Below, piece after piece: positions 11,693 to 23,366 of a stretch of 64,000 nucleotides of DNA (positions within the stretch are counted from its first letter, which is position 1; each line of letters starts with the position of its first letter). A program made the position numbers and the translations under genes. The stretch comes from Apostichopus japonicus (lineage: Eukaryota > Echinodermata > Holothuroidea > Aspidochirotida > Stichopodidae), in contig NC_092578.1 of assembly GCF_037975245.1 (NCBI RefSeq), positions 14,430,321 to 14,494,320 on the forward strand, in the 5' to 3' direction. The notes beneath the pieces are model-generated. The model did not search any database, was not told where the DNA came from, and saw nothing but the letters and a program-made list of their open reading frames with translations.

Positions 11693-11909
11693 CCTATACT
11701 CTGACTGTTAAATCAAACCTAAAAATAGAAAAGACAAGGTTAGCTATGGGCAATTTAGGCCGCATAATACTTGAATGATCAAAGGGAGATGGGTGTATAA
11801 AAATGATATCATCAAAAGATTAGTGCTCCTACAATGTCATGCCCTAGCATTTGGAAATGTTCATGTCATATGCATCATTTTGCAATTAAAGTTGTGGTAA
11901 TTGCTTATC

Positions 11910-12277
11910 TTAAAGGCATTGAAGACTCGCCCCACACCGCGTGCCGCGTTCTGAAAAAGTTAACTTTCCGTTGCTCGCAAGTGAAGTTTTCTGCTTGTCG
12001 CTACAAAATGCAGACAGTAATGAAACGTGATACCTTGTTATCTTTAGCTGGACCTGAGATGTCCATCGCTGTATCGTTTGTACACTGTGATGTGGGTATT
12101 CACCGCAGCTGTATGTACTGACTGTAAACTAGTGTCTATTTACCGACGGTAGCAAACTGTGTGTGTATTTTCTGGGATCGATGGTGGTGTCGAACACTTC
12201 TGTTACACCTCATTCGAAACTAGGTCAGATTACCGGCATGAGACGTTTCTTGGTGTGCGAGTATTCACACCCTTTAA
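11910..12277 (+). mobile_element. TTAA-flanked miniature element, copy 1
   Basis: Starts TTAAAGGCATTGAAGACTCG and ends with the inverse of TTAAAGGGTGTGAATACTCG, giving imperfect inverted ends flanked by TTAA. TTAA is the target duplication of piggyBac elements. Two more copies of almost the same length lie at 48872-49240 (opposite orientation) and 57035-57404. There is no coding capacity; the open frame across it is spurious. It lies just upstream of the first exon of gene 1. Confidence 0.82.
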
Positions 12278-12349
12278 TTAACTACATGCTGTATGGGGAG
12301 GGATATAAAGGTGGTCATGCATCATGCCTCCGATTATTTCCTAAATAAT

Positions 12350-13470
12350 GATGTTTCATTTTTTTTCCATTTCATTTAATTTATTTCGTCTATACATAAG
12401 AACAATAGAGCAAAGTGGTATAGTAAAAACAGGACACTAGAAAAACAACAGTAGTTTATCAAGCTGGTGACCAAAAAATAACAAATAACAATGAAAGAAG
12501 GTAACAATTAAGAGTAGAGAAAAATAAACATGAGATAATCAATACTCAGTCATCGTAGTTTTCAATTAGGTGGGCTTTAAATTTGCGCTTAAACGTTACA
12601 TAAGATTTAACAGTTTTTATATCATTTGGAAGCACTTTCCAGTTTTTATAGCAGTAGTTGTTCAAGAGTAATTTACCGTGTTTCGAGTGATGTCTGCTAA
12701 CAGAAAAATGGGTATTATACCTCGTACTGTTACGAATATACGCGGAATTACTGGGATTAACAATATCACAAAAGACACGGGGGGAGAATATTGTTGATAT
12801 ACTTATAAATAAAAGAACACATCTTGAGAGCATGAATGTCACTGACCTTAAGAATACCAAGGTCTTTGTGCAAAGTACTGGTAGGATAACGTCGATGTTT
12901 AAAAGTAATGGTTTTTAACATTCTATTTTGGAGGATTTGTAAAGGCTTAAGTATGGTAGCTTTAGCCATGCCATAAATTTCAGCACCGTAAGAAATCTTA
13001 GAACAAACCAGTGAATAGTAAAGCTGAATAGCTACAGAGGGAGTGGGAACGAATCCCTGAGGCGATAGAAAATGCCATTAAACTTAACAAGACTATTACA
13101 AAGGTCATCAATATGTGGCTTGAATGACAATTTATCATCAATCATAAGGCCAACATATTTGCCGCAATCTGTTTTACAAATATTAGCATTATTCAAAGCA
13201 AAATGCTCTGGACACGAATGATAAACATTATGTTTGGCATGAAAACTAGTAAAGTTAGTTTTCCCAAGATGTAAGGTAAGTCTGTTGGCATCAAACCATT
13301 TCTTGAGACTGCTTAACGTTGATTGTGCTTTAAGCACGATATTGGTACAGTTTTTTGTCGTGGACAAAAACGTTTGTGTCATCAGCAAAAAGTTTTAAGG
13401 ATTCGTCAGGTACAACATTTTTAATATCGTTTACATAGATTAAGGATAACAGCGGTCCTAAGCAGAACCT
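12350..13470 (-). pseudogene. LINE 3' fragment (reverse transcriptase C-terminal part)
   Basis: Read from 13470 downward, three frames in succession carry LGPLLSLIYVNDI, then FADDTNVFVHDKK (the RT catalytic FADD box), STLSSLKKWFDANRLTLHLG, YVGLMIDDKLSFKPHIDDL, and the LINE C-terminal pattern AKATILKPLQILQNRMLK to SRYNT-like and KFKAHLIENYDD. Frameshifts separate the blocks. An A-rich tail (poly-T on the plus strand, 12357-12367) marks the 3' end. It is a 5'-truncated, dead copy of a non-LTR retrotransposon, CR1/Jockey-like by eye. Confidence 0.85.
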
Positions 13471-13489
13471 GGGCATGGTAGCTAGAGTG

Positions 13490-14051
13490 TGTCCACTTTA
13501 ATGCCACTGAACATAAATTTACCTGACTCACTATATGCATATCCGTCCCTTCTATCCCACACCAATAGCTATACGTCAGGGTCCCCATACAAAACAACAC
13601 TCATTAACTACGTTCATCCACTGGATATCTTACTTGAGGTAACAGTTAAAGGCCAACGGTATTGGATAGCCTACCATTAGACAGACCTATAACACATTCA
13701 GTGAAAAATATATAGGCCTAGTATCCAAGTCTTAAAATTTGCTTGTGGAAAATATTGTTCACTTTCTCTGTTATAGTATTACCGTAACGATGAATTTCGT
13801 ATAATACAGAAGCTGTATAATAAAGAAACTGTAACTTACTATATTCGCGGCGGTGGTAAGTATCACTGTATGCTGTATAGTGCTCGAAGGGTTAGCCGAA
13901 AGTTAGTTGCTACTTTTTAATTGACATGGGCTAATTAGTTAAAAGGCCTATTAAATCACTGTTGAATACATACGTCGAAAGTAAAGAATATTTGGCCTAT
14001 GAGTTACAGTACTGGTATTCTTAGAAAAGCGGGTTATGTATAGTTTATAGT
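13490..14051 (+). repeat. Partial copy of the 1.84-kb repeated block
   Basis: Matches 16690-17190: CTATACGTCAGGG, ACTCATTAACTACGTTCATC, then GTTAAAGGCCAACGGTATTG and the following AT-rich spacer. The copy is broken at 14052 by the hAT-like element, and the spacer resumes at 14939. Confidence 0.8.
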
Positions 14052-14930
14052 CACTGGCGCATCCAAGGGGGGCCAAGGGGGGCCATACCCCCCCCCCCCC
14101 AAAAGGTGAGCCAAAAAGTGTTTCCGAACATCCGCTAAATCATATGATTGGAAAGAATTGGAAAGAAACCGCATTGTAATTGTCAAGTATACATAAAAAA
14201 AATTGCATTAATTTTTTACTTAGCAACCATCATTTCTTTAGCATTTAGCATAATAGAGTATAAAACCTCCTTTACAGCATCATTTGAACCTCAAATTAGC
14301 CTATATTTCTTTTCATTGGGGCGAGCAGCGAACATTTTCATGCCACGGGAAAGAATGAATTATCACCTACTATTCAATTTATTGATGTTACACACAAAAA
14401 AAATGCATATTTCTCAGAAAATTTTGGGTGACAAAAGCCTTTCTAAGTGCCACCATTTTACATGTAGGCATCACTAGGATTCCAAAAAATTCAAAAGGGG
14501 AGGGGGACACCCCCTCCCCTTATACCCCTCCCCCAGGACGGCGATTCGTGGCATGGACCAGCATTTGCCTTCTCAAGAGTTGGAAGCTATGTAAATGTAT
14601 GAGCATGAGGATTTACAGCTTAACACCATTTTGCAGTTACAGGCTGGTTGTAAGAAATTTATAACCTATGAGAAATAAAATTTCTTGAGAAAGATGATCC
14701 CAACTTTGTTTTATAAATATTTTAGAAAATTACACCTGGGAAACATTTTTTGTAGAAGTAAATTAACATCACCATTGTACACTTTTGTCGCACCATATTG
14801 CATCTGAGGGCATTCAGCAATAGAAAATTTTCCAAAGGGGAGGGGGGCACCCCCTCCCCTTAGACCCCTCCCCCATATCACTCTAATGCCACTTTGGCCC
14901 TCCCAAACAAAGGCCCTGGATCCGCCAGTG
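14052..14930. mobile_element. hAT-like non-autonomous element, 879 bp
   Basis: The ends CACTGGCGCATCCAAGG and CCCTGGATCCGCCAGTG are near-perfect inverted repeats. An 8-bp duplication TTTATAGT flanks both sides (14044-14051 and 14931-14938). The related blocks at 15345 and 17185 show an unfilled version of this site. Inside are two copies of a palindromic CCCCTCCCC / GGGGAGGGG motif and no transposase frame. Confidence 0.9.
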
Positions 14931-14960
14931 TTTATAGTTTCCATGGGTCAGTGCGCAGAA

Positions 14961-16800
14961 GTTGTTATGGAACAACTTCCTGCCTGGGGTAACAGTTAAA
15001 GGCCAACGGTATTGGATAGCCTACCGATAGACAGACTCTATAACTGGAAAATATTGTTCACTTTCTCTGTTATAGTCTTACCGTAACGATGTATTTCGTA
15101 TAATAAAGAAACTGTATAATAAAGAAACTGTAACTTACTATATTTGCGGCGGTGGTAAGTATCACTGTATGCTGTATTCTGTTCGAAGGGTTAGCCTAAT
15201 GTTAGTGGTTCCTCTTTAACTGGCATGGGCTAATTAGTTAAAAGGCCTATTAAATCACTGTGAATACATACGTCGAAAGTAAAGAACATTCGGCCTATGA
15301 GTAACAGTATACTGGTATTCTTGGAAAAGCGGGTTATGTATAGTTTAGTTTCCATGGGTCAGTGCGCACATACAGCGCACCTGTGTTCCGCAATGCCATG
15401 CGGTCACAACAAAAAAATGTTGCAAGCACTGTTGGTGTTTTCAAGTTTAATTTATAACCACTGAAGTTGACCACCATGTACTTCCTCACGAGGACTCTAT
15501 CGACTTCATGGACTCATTTACCATTTGAAAATTTGAACGCTTTTGCGATTCTAGGATTTTGGGTAACATACTTCCTTATTAAATGATATTTTGTTGTGAG
15601 CAGGAGCTTAACCTTTCACATGATGATAATGATATTTCACCCATTAATCTTAATTCAACTTTATATTGATCAGACATAAGTGATTTAAATACCGGTAATT
15701 TATTTCATAATTCACTAAGTACTTTTTCTTTGCTTCATGTAAATGCCCGTAGGTTATCAAGAAATGTTGATTCTTCTTCAAGTAATTTTACTGCCTTAGC
15801 AATTACGGAAACCTGGCTTAATCCTGATTCAAACCTTTGCTCAATTCAAATTCCAAATTATACTTTCATTCACAGGGACAGGAGTGTTAAACGTGGAGGG
15901 GGAGTTGGTTTTTATATTAATAAAGTAATACCTTTTGTAATTAGAAACGATCTTTTATCAAACCCTCTGTTATTTGAATTCATGTTTGTTGAGGTTAAAT
16001 TCAACAATAAAACTGTATATCTTGGGATTTATTTATTAACCCTCTGATGTCCCAATAACTGCAATTAATGATGAATTATCTGATATTTTGCAAAACATAC
16101 AAAAATGAAAAGAAAACTTGCTATCTTACAGGTAATTTTAATATTGATCTTTTGAAGCATGAACAATTGCCTCATATTTCACATTTTCTTGATTTAATTG
16201 TATTCTCATTCATATTTAACATTAATATCAAAATCAACAAGGATTACAGCCACATCTTCATCACTCATTGAAAATATATTTTGTCATGATTCTATTGTTA
16301 ATTCAAAATCTGGCATTCTGTTATCTGACATTAGCGACCACTTACCAATATTTTGTTATTGGGATTTATACAATACTCTCATTCATCCTCATTTAAGCTA
16401 TTGTAATCTAGTTCGGGGAAATGCTCACACTTCTCATCTAAATCAATTATTCATACTCCAGAAAAAAAGCTGTTCGTTTAATCACCCAATCAAGTTTAAG
16501 AGCACATACATCTCCTCTTTTGCTACCAGATTAGGTATTCTTAATATTTTTGACATCCACAGACACCATTGCGCTATATTCATTCTAATATTTGTTAAGC
16601 AACTGTTACCAGATATTTTCTCAAATTTGTTTTCCTTCACTCATAATACACATTCCCACAATACCAGGTCCTCCCAAAACCTTTATAGTATATGCATATC
16701 TGTCCCTTCTACCCACACCTATAGCTATACGTCAGGGCGCCATACATAACAACACTCATTAACTACGTTCATCCACTGGATATCTTACTTGGGGCAGGGA
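14961..16800 (+). repeat. 1.84-kb repeated block, unit A
   Basis: Begins GTTGTTATGGAACAACTTCC, as does unit B exactly 1840 bases further on. The unit holds an AT-rich spacer (14985-15350), GTGTTCCGCAATGCCATGC and then the deleted LINE described at 15590-16680. A 21-bp deletion in the endonuclease (near 15768) separates it from unit B. Confidence 0.85.
15590..16680 (+). pseudogene. Internally deleted LINE, copy A
   Basis: The 5' coding part carries an APE-type endonuclease: LHVNARRLSRNVD, ALAITETWLNPDS, then LTGNFNIDLLKHE (the GDFN-type motif). It jumps directly to the reverse transcriptase C-terminal part: LIHPHLSYCNLVRGNAH and LNQLFILQKK, with SHNTRSSQN further on. The catalytic RT core (FADD/YADD) is absent and several frameshifts occur. 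It is a non-autonomous derivative rather than random decay, because copy B has the same junction. Confidence 0.85.
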
Positions 16801-18097
16801 GTTGTTATGGAACAACTTCCTGCCTGGGGTAACAGTTAAAGGCCAACGGTATTGGATAGCCTACCGATAGACAGACTCTATAACTGGAAAATATTGTTCA
16901 CTTTCTCTGTTATAGTATTACCGTAACGATGTATTTCGTATAATAAAGAAACTGTATAATAAAGAAACTGTAACTTACTATATTCGCGGCGGTGGTAAGT
17001 ATCACTGTATGCTGTATTCTGTTCGAAGGGTTAGCCTAATGTTAGTGGTTCCTCTTTAACTGGCATGGGCTAATTAGTTAAAAGGCCTATTAAATCAATA
17101 CTGAATACATACGTCGAAAGTAAAGAATATTTGGCCTATGAGTAACAGTATACTGGTATTCTTGGCAAAGCGGGTTATGTATAGTTTAGTTTCCATGGGT
17201 CATTGCGCACATACAGCGCACCTGTGTTCCGCAATGCCATGCGGTCACAAAATATGACGCAGGCACTGGTGGTGTTTTCAAGTTTAAATTTATAACCACT
17301 GAAGTTGACCACCAGGTACTTTTTCATGAGGACTGTATCGACTTCATGGACTCATTACCATTTGCAAATTTGAACGCTTTTGCGATTCTAGGGTTTTGGG
17401 TAACATACTTCCTTATTAAATGATATTTTGTTGTGAGCAGAAGCTTAAGCTTTCACATGATGATAATGATATTTCAACCATTAATCTTAATTCAACTTTA
17501 TATTGATCAGACGTAAGTGATTTAAATACCGGTAATTTATTTCATAATTCACTAAGTACTTTATCTTTGCTTCATGTAAATGCCCGTAGGTTATCAAGAA
17601 ATGTTGATGCCATAAATGAAATTTTGATTTCTTCTTCAAGTAATTTTACTGCCTTAGCAATTACGGAAACCTGGCTTAATCCTGATTCAAACCTTTGCTC
17701 AATTCAAATTCCAAATTATACTTTCATTCACATGGACAGGAGTGTTAAACGTGGCCGGGGAGTTGGTTTTTATATTAATAAAGTAATACCTTTGGTAATT
17801 GGAAACGATCTTTTATCAAACCCTCTGTAATTTGAATTCATGTTTGTTGAGGTTAAACTCAACAATAAAACTGTATATCTTGGGATTTATTTATTAACCC
17901 TCTGATGTCTCAATAGCTGCATTTTATGATGAATTATCTGATATTTTGCAAAACATACAAAAATGGAAAGAAAACTTGCTATCTTACAGGTAATTTTAAT
18001 ATTGATCTTTTGAAGCATGAACATTTGCCTCATATTTCACATTTTCTTGATTTAATTGTATTCTCATTCATATTTACCATTAATATCAAAATCAACA
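16801..18097 (+). repeat. 1.84-kb repeated block, unit B (left part)
   Basis: The second unit of the tandem repeat, ending at the insertion point of the 3.3-kb element. Its endonuclease frame (17567-17830) keeps the 21 bp lost from unit A but has a stop after SNPL. LTGNFNIDLLKHE recurs. The remainder resumes at 21376. Confidence 0.85.
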
Positions 18098-18224
18098 TAG
18101 TCAGGTGGCTTAGCAACAATTTTCAGGCTTAACGTTACCGGCTGGACAAAAGTACCAAATTTGGCATGGAGTTTCTTTTCGATCTATCTATTGATTTTAT
18201 CCGTGGAACCCACTTGATCGGCTC

Positions 18225-18610
18225 CGATTATCCAAGATGGCGGCCAAAATCCAAGATGGCCGCCAGAAAAAAAGGAAATGTCATATATCTGGCTGTAAAA
18301 ATCGGAGATGAACAAATGAGGGGTCAATTAAGGTGTTTCCGGGGTCATTGAAACAGTTGATGGTCATGGCATGTTGCTTGAGTAACCCACTTCCAAGATG
18401 GTGGCGAAAATCCAAGATGGCCGCCACAAAAAGGAAATGTCATATATCTGAGTGTAAAAATCGGAGATGAACAAATGAGGGGTCAAAAAGATGTTTCCGG
18501 GGTCACTGAAACAGATGATGGCCATGGCATGTTGCTTGGGTAACCCACTTCCAAGATGGCGGCCAAAATCCAAGATGGCCGCCAGAAAAAAGGAAATGTC
18601 ATATATATAT
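18225..18610. repeat. Tandem repeat of about 160 bp rich in CCAAGATGGCGGCC
   Basis: The left arm of the 3.3-kb element carries about two and a half tandem copies of a unit. Each has a pair of AAGATGG(C/T)(G/C)GCC sites followed by AAGGAAATGTCATATATCTG and GATGAACAAATGAGGGGTCA. The right arm has one unit (21110-21250). Confidence 0.85.
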
Positions 18611-19139
18611 TTATTCCCCAGACCCCCTGTGCCATTTACTGATCGGGACCATCAAACCTTCCGTCCTCAGACGTGTAAATGAAACCGGGCTAGCACCCTG
18701 ACTATATGTTATGGCTGGTATTCTACTTGTGTCACTTTGGCTCAGGAAGCCAGTTAGGACTTATTGGGGAACTTTGAGGTGTGATCGACCGTGGATAGAC
18801 ACTGTCGCAAAGCCCGTTATATATATGGGAGTTACGAGTGTCATGTAAGACTAATTACACTGAGTCAACTATATAATAAGGTAACTTGAGGGAAAACCGA
18901 CCAGATGTGAATACCGACTCATTGAGAGATTTTATACGATTGTGCACCCTTCATAAACACAACGTCAATTCTGCTAACAACACACGCTAAGTCAGGTCAC
19001 TAGTCATCTGAAGTATTAAGGTCATTCTTTTCGAACTTGTACTCCAGGGCTGCTGTTAGCGAGGATCTCCAGTTAGACTTGTTGTCTGGTATAGACAGCC
19101 CCCCCCCCCCCCCCTCAGAGTGAAAACGATAGCTTGGGT

Positions 19140-20625
19140 TCGAATCTATCCGTTGGTGAGCTCTGGACAGCGGTAGCAGCGATGAAGAAGGGAAAGTCCC
19201 CCGGCCTCCCCCGGTCCCAATGGCCTCCCTGCTGAGTTCTATAGGACCTTCTGGGGGGTTCTCGGTGGGGACTTGAGAGACGTGTTCGCTACCTCTTTGA
19301 CATGGTAGATCACGACTTTCTGTTCAGAGCCTTAGAGTCCTTCGGATTGAACTCAGTGTTTATTCGTTGCGTCTCGTTACTATATAAGGACGTCACGAGC
19401 ATGGTCACTGTTAACGGATTAACTTCTGGTTCCTTCCCGGTTCGAAGGGGAGTCCGTCAGGGTTGTCCCCTCTCCCCGTTGTTGTATGTTCTCTTCAGCA
19501 AAACGCTTAGTACCTCGCTGGACAGATGCTTATGTTTTCGACCCTTCAATGTACCGGGTGGGGCTAGAGTTACAGGTGTGCAATATGCCGATGACGTCAC
19601 TTGTATTTTCTCGGACCTCGCCTCCTTCAAGCCTTTATCGAAGGTTTTGGCCACCTTCCAAGAGGCTACTGGTGCCAGACTTAACAAGTCCAAGACCAAA
19701 GGGCTGCGTTTAGAAGGTTGGCGCGGCCAATCCCTCCCGTTCGATGCTACTTGGTCAGATGTCATGATCAGGGTAAATGGCATCTGGCTAGGTTATGGTG
19801 CCTCGGAGGCCACCACTTGGGCCGAGAAGGCTGATCAGGTGGAGGCAAGGCTCGAAACATTCAGTCGGAGGTGGCTCTCCCTCCCAATAACCGGCCAAAT
19901 GCGACACGCCCTTCGGGGTGTATACACAGATTGATGACTCACTTCGTGGAATCAAAGAGGAGGGTGGGCCAGATGTTCTGCTGAACGTGGCCCCTCTGTG
20001 TTATGTTCAACGCCCGCGCATGTGTGCCCGTCGGATTGCCAAACCGCCATCACTCCAGATGTGTGGCGGTCTGTGTGTTGAAAGTCACTAGATAGCTGTC
20101 TCCGGGACTGGGCGTGGAGGATTGCACATGGGGTCCTCATCACTAATCATTTTCGCCTAGTCAGGTGGCAATTAGGTGATGGGATTTGTCCCCATGTGGG
20201 CTGTGAGGCCATCGAGACTATGCAACACCTTTTGCTGGAGTGTCCCTTTGACCGGTTGGTGTGGGAATGATGGTTTGAGGCCTTCGTTATTGGTGTTATT
20301 GGTTGCACACTGTGGGCCATTAGTAGTGATTTTGTTTTGTATGGTTTGTTGCCCTCTGTGTGCCCAACCTGGGTTAGGGATCTGCTGTTGTTGTTTGCCG
20401 CTATAATCATCAGGAGACACATCTGGAACAGCAGATGCCGCCTAGTTTTCGATGGGGACGTCTGGAGGGCCGAGGCTTTCGTCCCCCTCGTGCAAAGTGA
20501 CATTAGGTTGCGCATGGAGGCGGACCATGCACGGCTTCCCGACACTGCCTTTCGTAGACGCTTGCGCAAGCCTGTCGTCTACTATCGGGACGGCGTTCCC
20601 CGGATGAAATTTGGAGTGAGTTAGT
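19140..20625 (+). pseudogene. LINE with zf-RVT-type C terminus, broken
   Basis: Fragments in order: AVAAMKKGKSPG (start of the RT region), then VDHDFLFRALESFGLN, RRGVRQGCPLSPLLYVLF and the catalytic QYADDVTCIFSD, ending ITGQM. Further on, ICPHVGCEAIETMQHLLLEC gives the C-x4-C..H..C zinc-binding motif typical of L1/Tx1-type LINEs. The tail continues to KPVVYYRDGVPRMKFGVS. Missing RT segments between 19290 and 19300 and frameshifts after 19934 make it inactive. It is nested in the 3.3-kb inverted-repeat element and is unrelated to the LINE copies outside. Confidence 0.88.
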
Positions 20626-21375
20626 TGTTAGGTGTGGGGGTTTGTGTGGTCGATTCATAATATATGGGTTGGTGGGGGTTTTCTGTTTGTGGTTTGCAGT
20701 TGGCTTTTGGGGGCTGGTTTGTAGTGATTTATTGATTTGGTTATGTTGGCCTTTGGGTCCGTGTCCTTTTCACGTCACGTTAAACGCTACGTTATATACA
20801 TATGTGGGTTAGTGACAGATTTCTGTTTGTGGGTTTCAGTTGGGTTTTGGGTGGTTGTTATACAGACTGGGATTGTTTTTGGTTCTGTTGACCTTTGGTC
20901 TGTGTCCGTTTTCTTTGCACGTAAAAAGCACACACGCAAATGCAGCAAGGCAAATCTGCCTTGCACATCTCTTTGTCGATGCACATGTTCATCCAAATAG
21001 TGTACATCGACTGTGAACTGTCTGGTCAAGAAACATGGTATTGAAACATTGTAGACAGAATTCCCGAATACTTCCAGTATGTATTGCCATTACCATTACC
21101 AATATGTACATGCCATTACCATCATCTGTTTCAGCGAACCCCGGAAACACCTGAATTGACCCCTCATTTGTTCATTTCTGATTTTTACAGCAACATATAT
21201 GACATTTCCTTTTTTGCTGGCGGCCATCTTGGATTTTAGCCGCCATCTTGAAAAATCGGAACCGATTAAGTGGGTTCCACGGATAAAATCGATAGATAGG
21301 TCGAAAAGAAACTCCATGCCAAATTTGGTACTTTTGTCCAGCCGGTAACGTTAAATTTGCTAAGCAACCTTACTA

Positions 21376-22320
21376 ACAAGGATTACAGCCACATCTTCAT
21401 TACTCATTGATAATATTTTTTGTCATGATTCTATTGTTAATTCAAAATCTGGCATTCTATTGTCTGACATAAGCGACCACTTACAAATCTTGCGTTATTG
21501 GGATGTATACAATACTCTCATTCATCCTCATTTAAGCTATTGTAATCTAGTTCGGGGAAATGCTCACCCTTCTCATCTAAATCAATTATTCATACTCCAG
21601 AAAAAAGCTGTTCGTTTAATCACCCAATCAAGTTTAAGAGCACATACATATCCTCTTTTGCTACCAGATTAGGTATTCTTAATATTTTTGTTATCCACAG
21701 ACACCATTGCGCTAGGCCTATATTCATTCTTAAATTTGTTAAGCAACAGTTATCAGATAGTTTCTCAAATTTGTTTTCCTTCACTCATGATACACATTCC
21801 CACAATACCAGGTCCTCCCAACACCTTTTCTCTTCCCATCAATTCACACCTATTCAAACGCTAAATTGTATCTGATGGTACTAACTTCTGGAACCAAACC
21901 TGTGATTCAATCAAATACGCACAATCCGTAATATTATTTTGCTGATTAATTTAAAAAGACACTTATATCTAAATATGAACACTTCTAGTTTAACCTTTTG
22001 TATTTTCATCTCCATTTTTGTTTATGTTTCTATTTGACATCTTTCTATTTTATCCCAACTGAATGCTCCATTTTCTTTTATTCTGGCCAAGTTACCTGGC
22101 GGGTCAATACGGTGGGTGGGGTAAGGGGGGGCAGATCCTCTTCTGATACTTCTTTTTTCCCTTTTATTTACATGTACTTTGTAATTAATTATGTTACGGT
22201 GGGCTTCTTGTAAAAGCTTCGTATTCAAAGCCCTTCCACCATGGTCTTATCAATTGTTATATGTCTTTTCACTGTAAACATTGTAATATATGCATGAAAA
22301 TAGAAAATAAATAAATCAAA
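21376..22320 (+). pseudogene. Internally deleted LINE, copy B (3' part)
   Basis: Continues copy B after the insertion: LIHPHLSYCNLVRGNAHPSH, LNQLFILQKKAVRLITQSSL and AHTYPLLLPD. It runs into an untranslated tail ending in an A-rich AAATAAATAAATC stretch, the natural LINE 3' end. The last 650 bases are missing from copy A, which breaks off near 16680. Confidence 0.8.
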
Positions 22321-23202
22321 AAAATCAAATCATATGTTACTTTCCATGGTATTGCATCTCAATTCATAGCATATATTACTCACCAACCATCACTCTACTT
22401 CCGAATGCGATTGTTAAGGCTGGTTTTTAAACTCTTCTTGCTTGCAACAGCAGCTACCGAAATTCTCACAATTGATAGAACTTTTATCATCGTGGACCCT
22501 TTAAGCCACGGACGTCAACCATTGGGGGGGGGTGGGTGACAGGGAGACATGTCCCCCAGTTTTGAGATAGCGGCACATATATTTTAAGCCACTTACTTAT
22601 ACTAGATCATAATTTCTTACAACTCTTATATTCCGCCCTATTTAAAATTCTTAAAGACTGCGAGTTAAGCCAGTAACTGTCCTTTATGATGGATTTGTAC
22701 CTCATGCGCTGATGTCCAAAATGGCTCAATTTTGGCTATACCACAAACACGCGATACGTGTTCCATCTAACACTCACTACACAGTGTCTGAGTGAAAGGC
22801 CTACAACACGTTCGTATGTATTCTGTTGCCTAGCTGTAGCAGTGACAGTAAATGGTAAGTTTGAAACTGTTTATTTTAAGGCTTATTTGGGTGGTAGAAC
22901 TTATATGTAGTATGTGCAGTGAGCCTGCTTGGCGAACGAGGTGCCGGGGTGTTGGCCCAATAAGGTGCGCTTGGGATCGTCCGGTCCCGACCATCATGGA
23001 TAGCTATTGATAATTAGGCCTGAATCACTGACCAACTTCCATTGTCACGGGGCAACCATAGTGTAAACGGTTATTTTCCGAAACGTTGAACATCAAAGTC
23101 ACGAAATACTAGGCTACCCGACATGAATTGAGAAAGGGGGGGGGGGTAGATGCATGGTCACAGCAAGAAAGAAATTAGAATCTCTCAAAGATATTCCAAT
23201 TC
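22321..23202. other. Spacer, nothing recognised
   Basis: AT-rich spacer with G and C homopolymer runs near 22527 and 23137. I see no coding signal or named repeat. Confidence 0.5.
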
Positions 23203-23366
23203 TACGGTGGCTAAATAATGTCATAAGGAAAAAGGGGGTCCTCAAATCTCACAATTTGGACTTTTTATCTCAAGGTTTGGACTTTCTCAACAATTTGATA
23301 TAAGAAGTCAACATTTTGAGATTTGAGGACCCCCTTTTCTTTCCTTTTCCTTATTAAGCCACCGTA
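23203..23366. mobile_element. Foldback miniature element, 164 bp
   Basis: The arms TACGGTGGCTAAATAATG..GGGGGTCCTCAAATCTCA and their inverse TGAGATTTGAGGACCCCC..CTTATTAAGCCACCGTA form a hairpin over almost the whole length. CAATTC occurs on both flanks (23197-23202 and 23367-23372), a likely 6-bp target duplication. Confidence 0.8.

Larger units (their letters stand above)
18098..21375. mobile_element. 3.3-kb element with long terminal inverted repeats
   Basis: The left end TAGTCAGGTGGCTTAGCAA and the inverse of the right end TAGTAAGGTTGCTTAGCAA start arms of roughly 200 bases or more, including AACGTTACCGGCTGGACAAA and GGAACCCACTTGATCGG on both sides. It interrupts the deleted LINE; removing it with one copy of ACA (18095-18097 / 21376-21378) restores the sequence ATCAACAAGGATTACAG seen in unit A at 16233. 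No transposase is recognised inside, only a broken LINE. The superfamily is unassigned; long arms with a 3-4-bp duplication do not settle it. Confidence 0.88.

Noticed and set aside
20147-20569. Minus-strand open frame of 140 codons
   Set aside because: It is the antisense shadow of the LINE C-terminal zinc-finger region on the plus strand.
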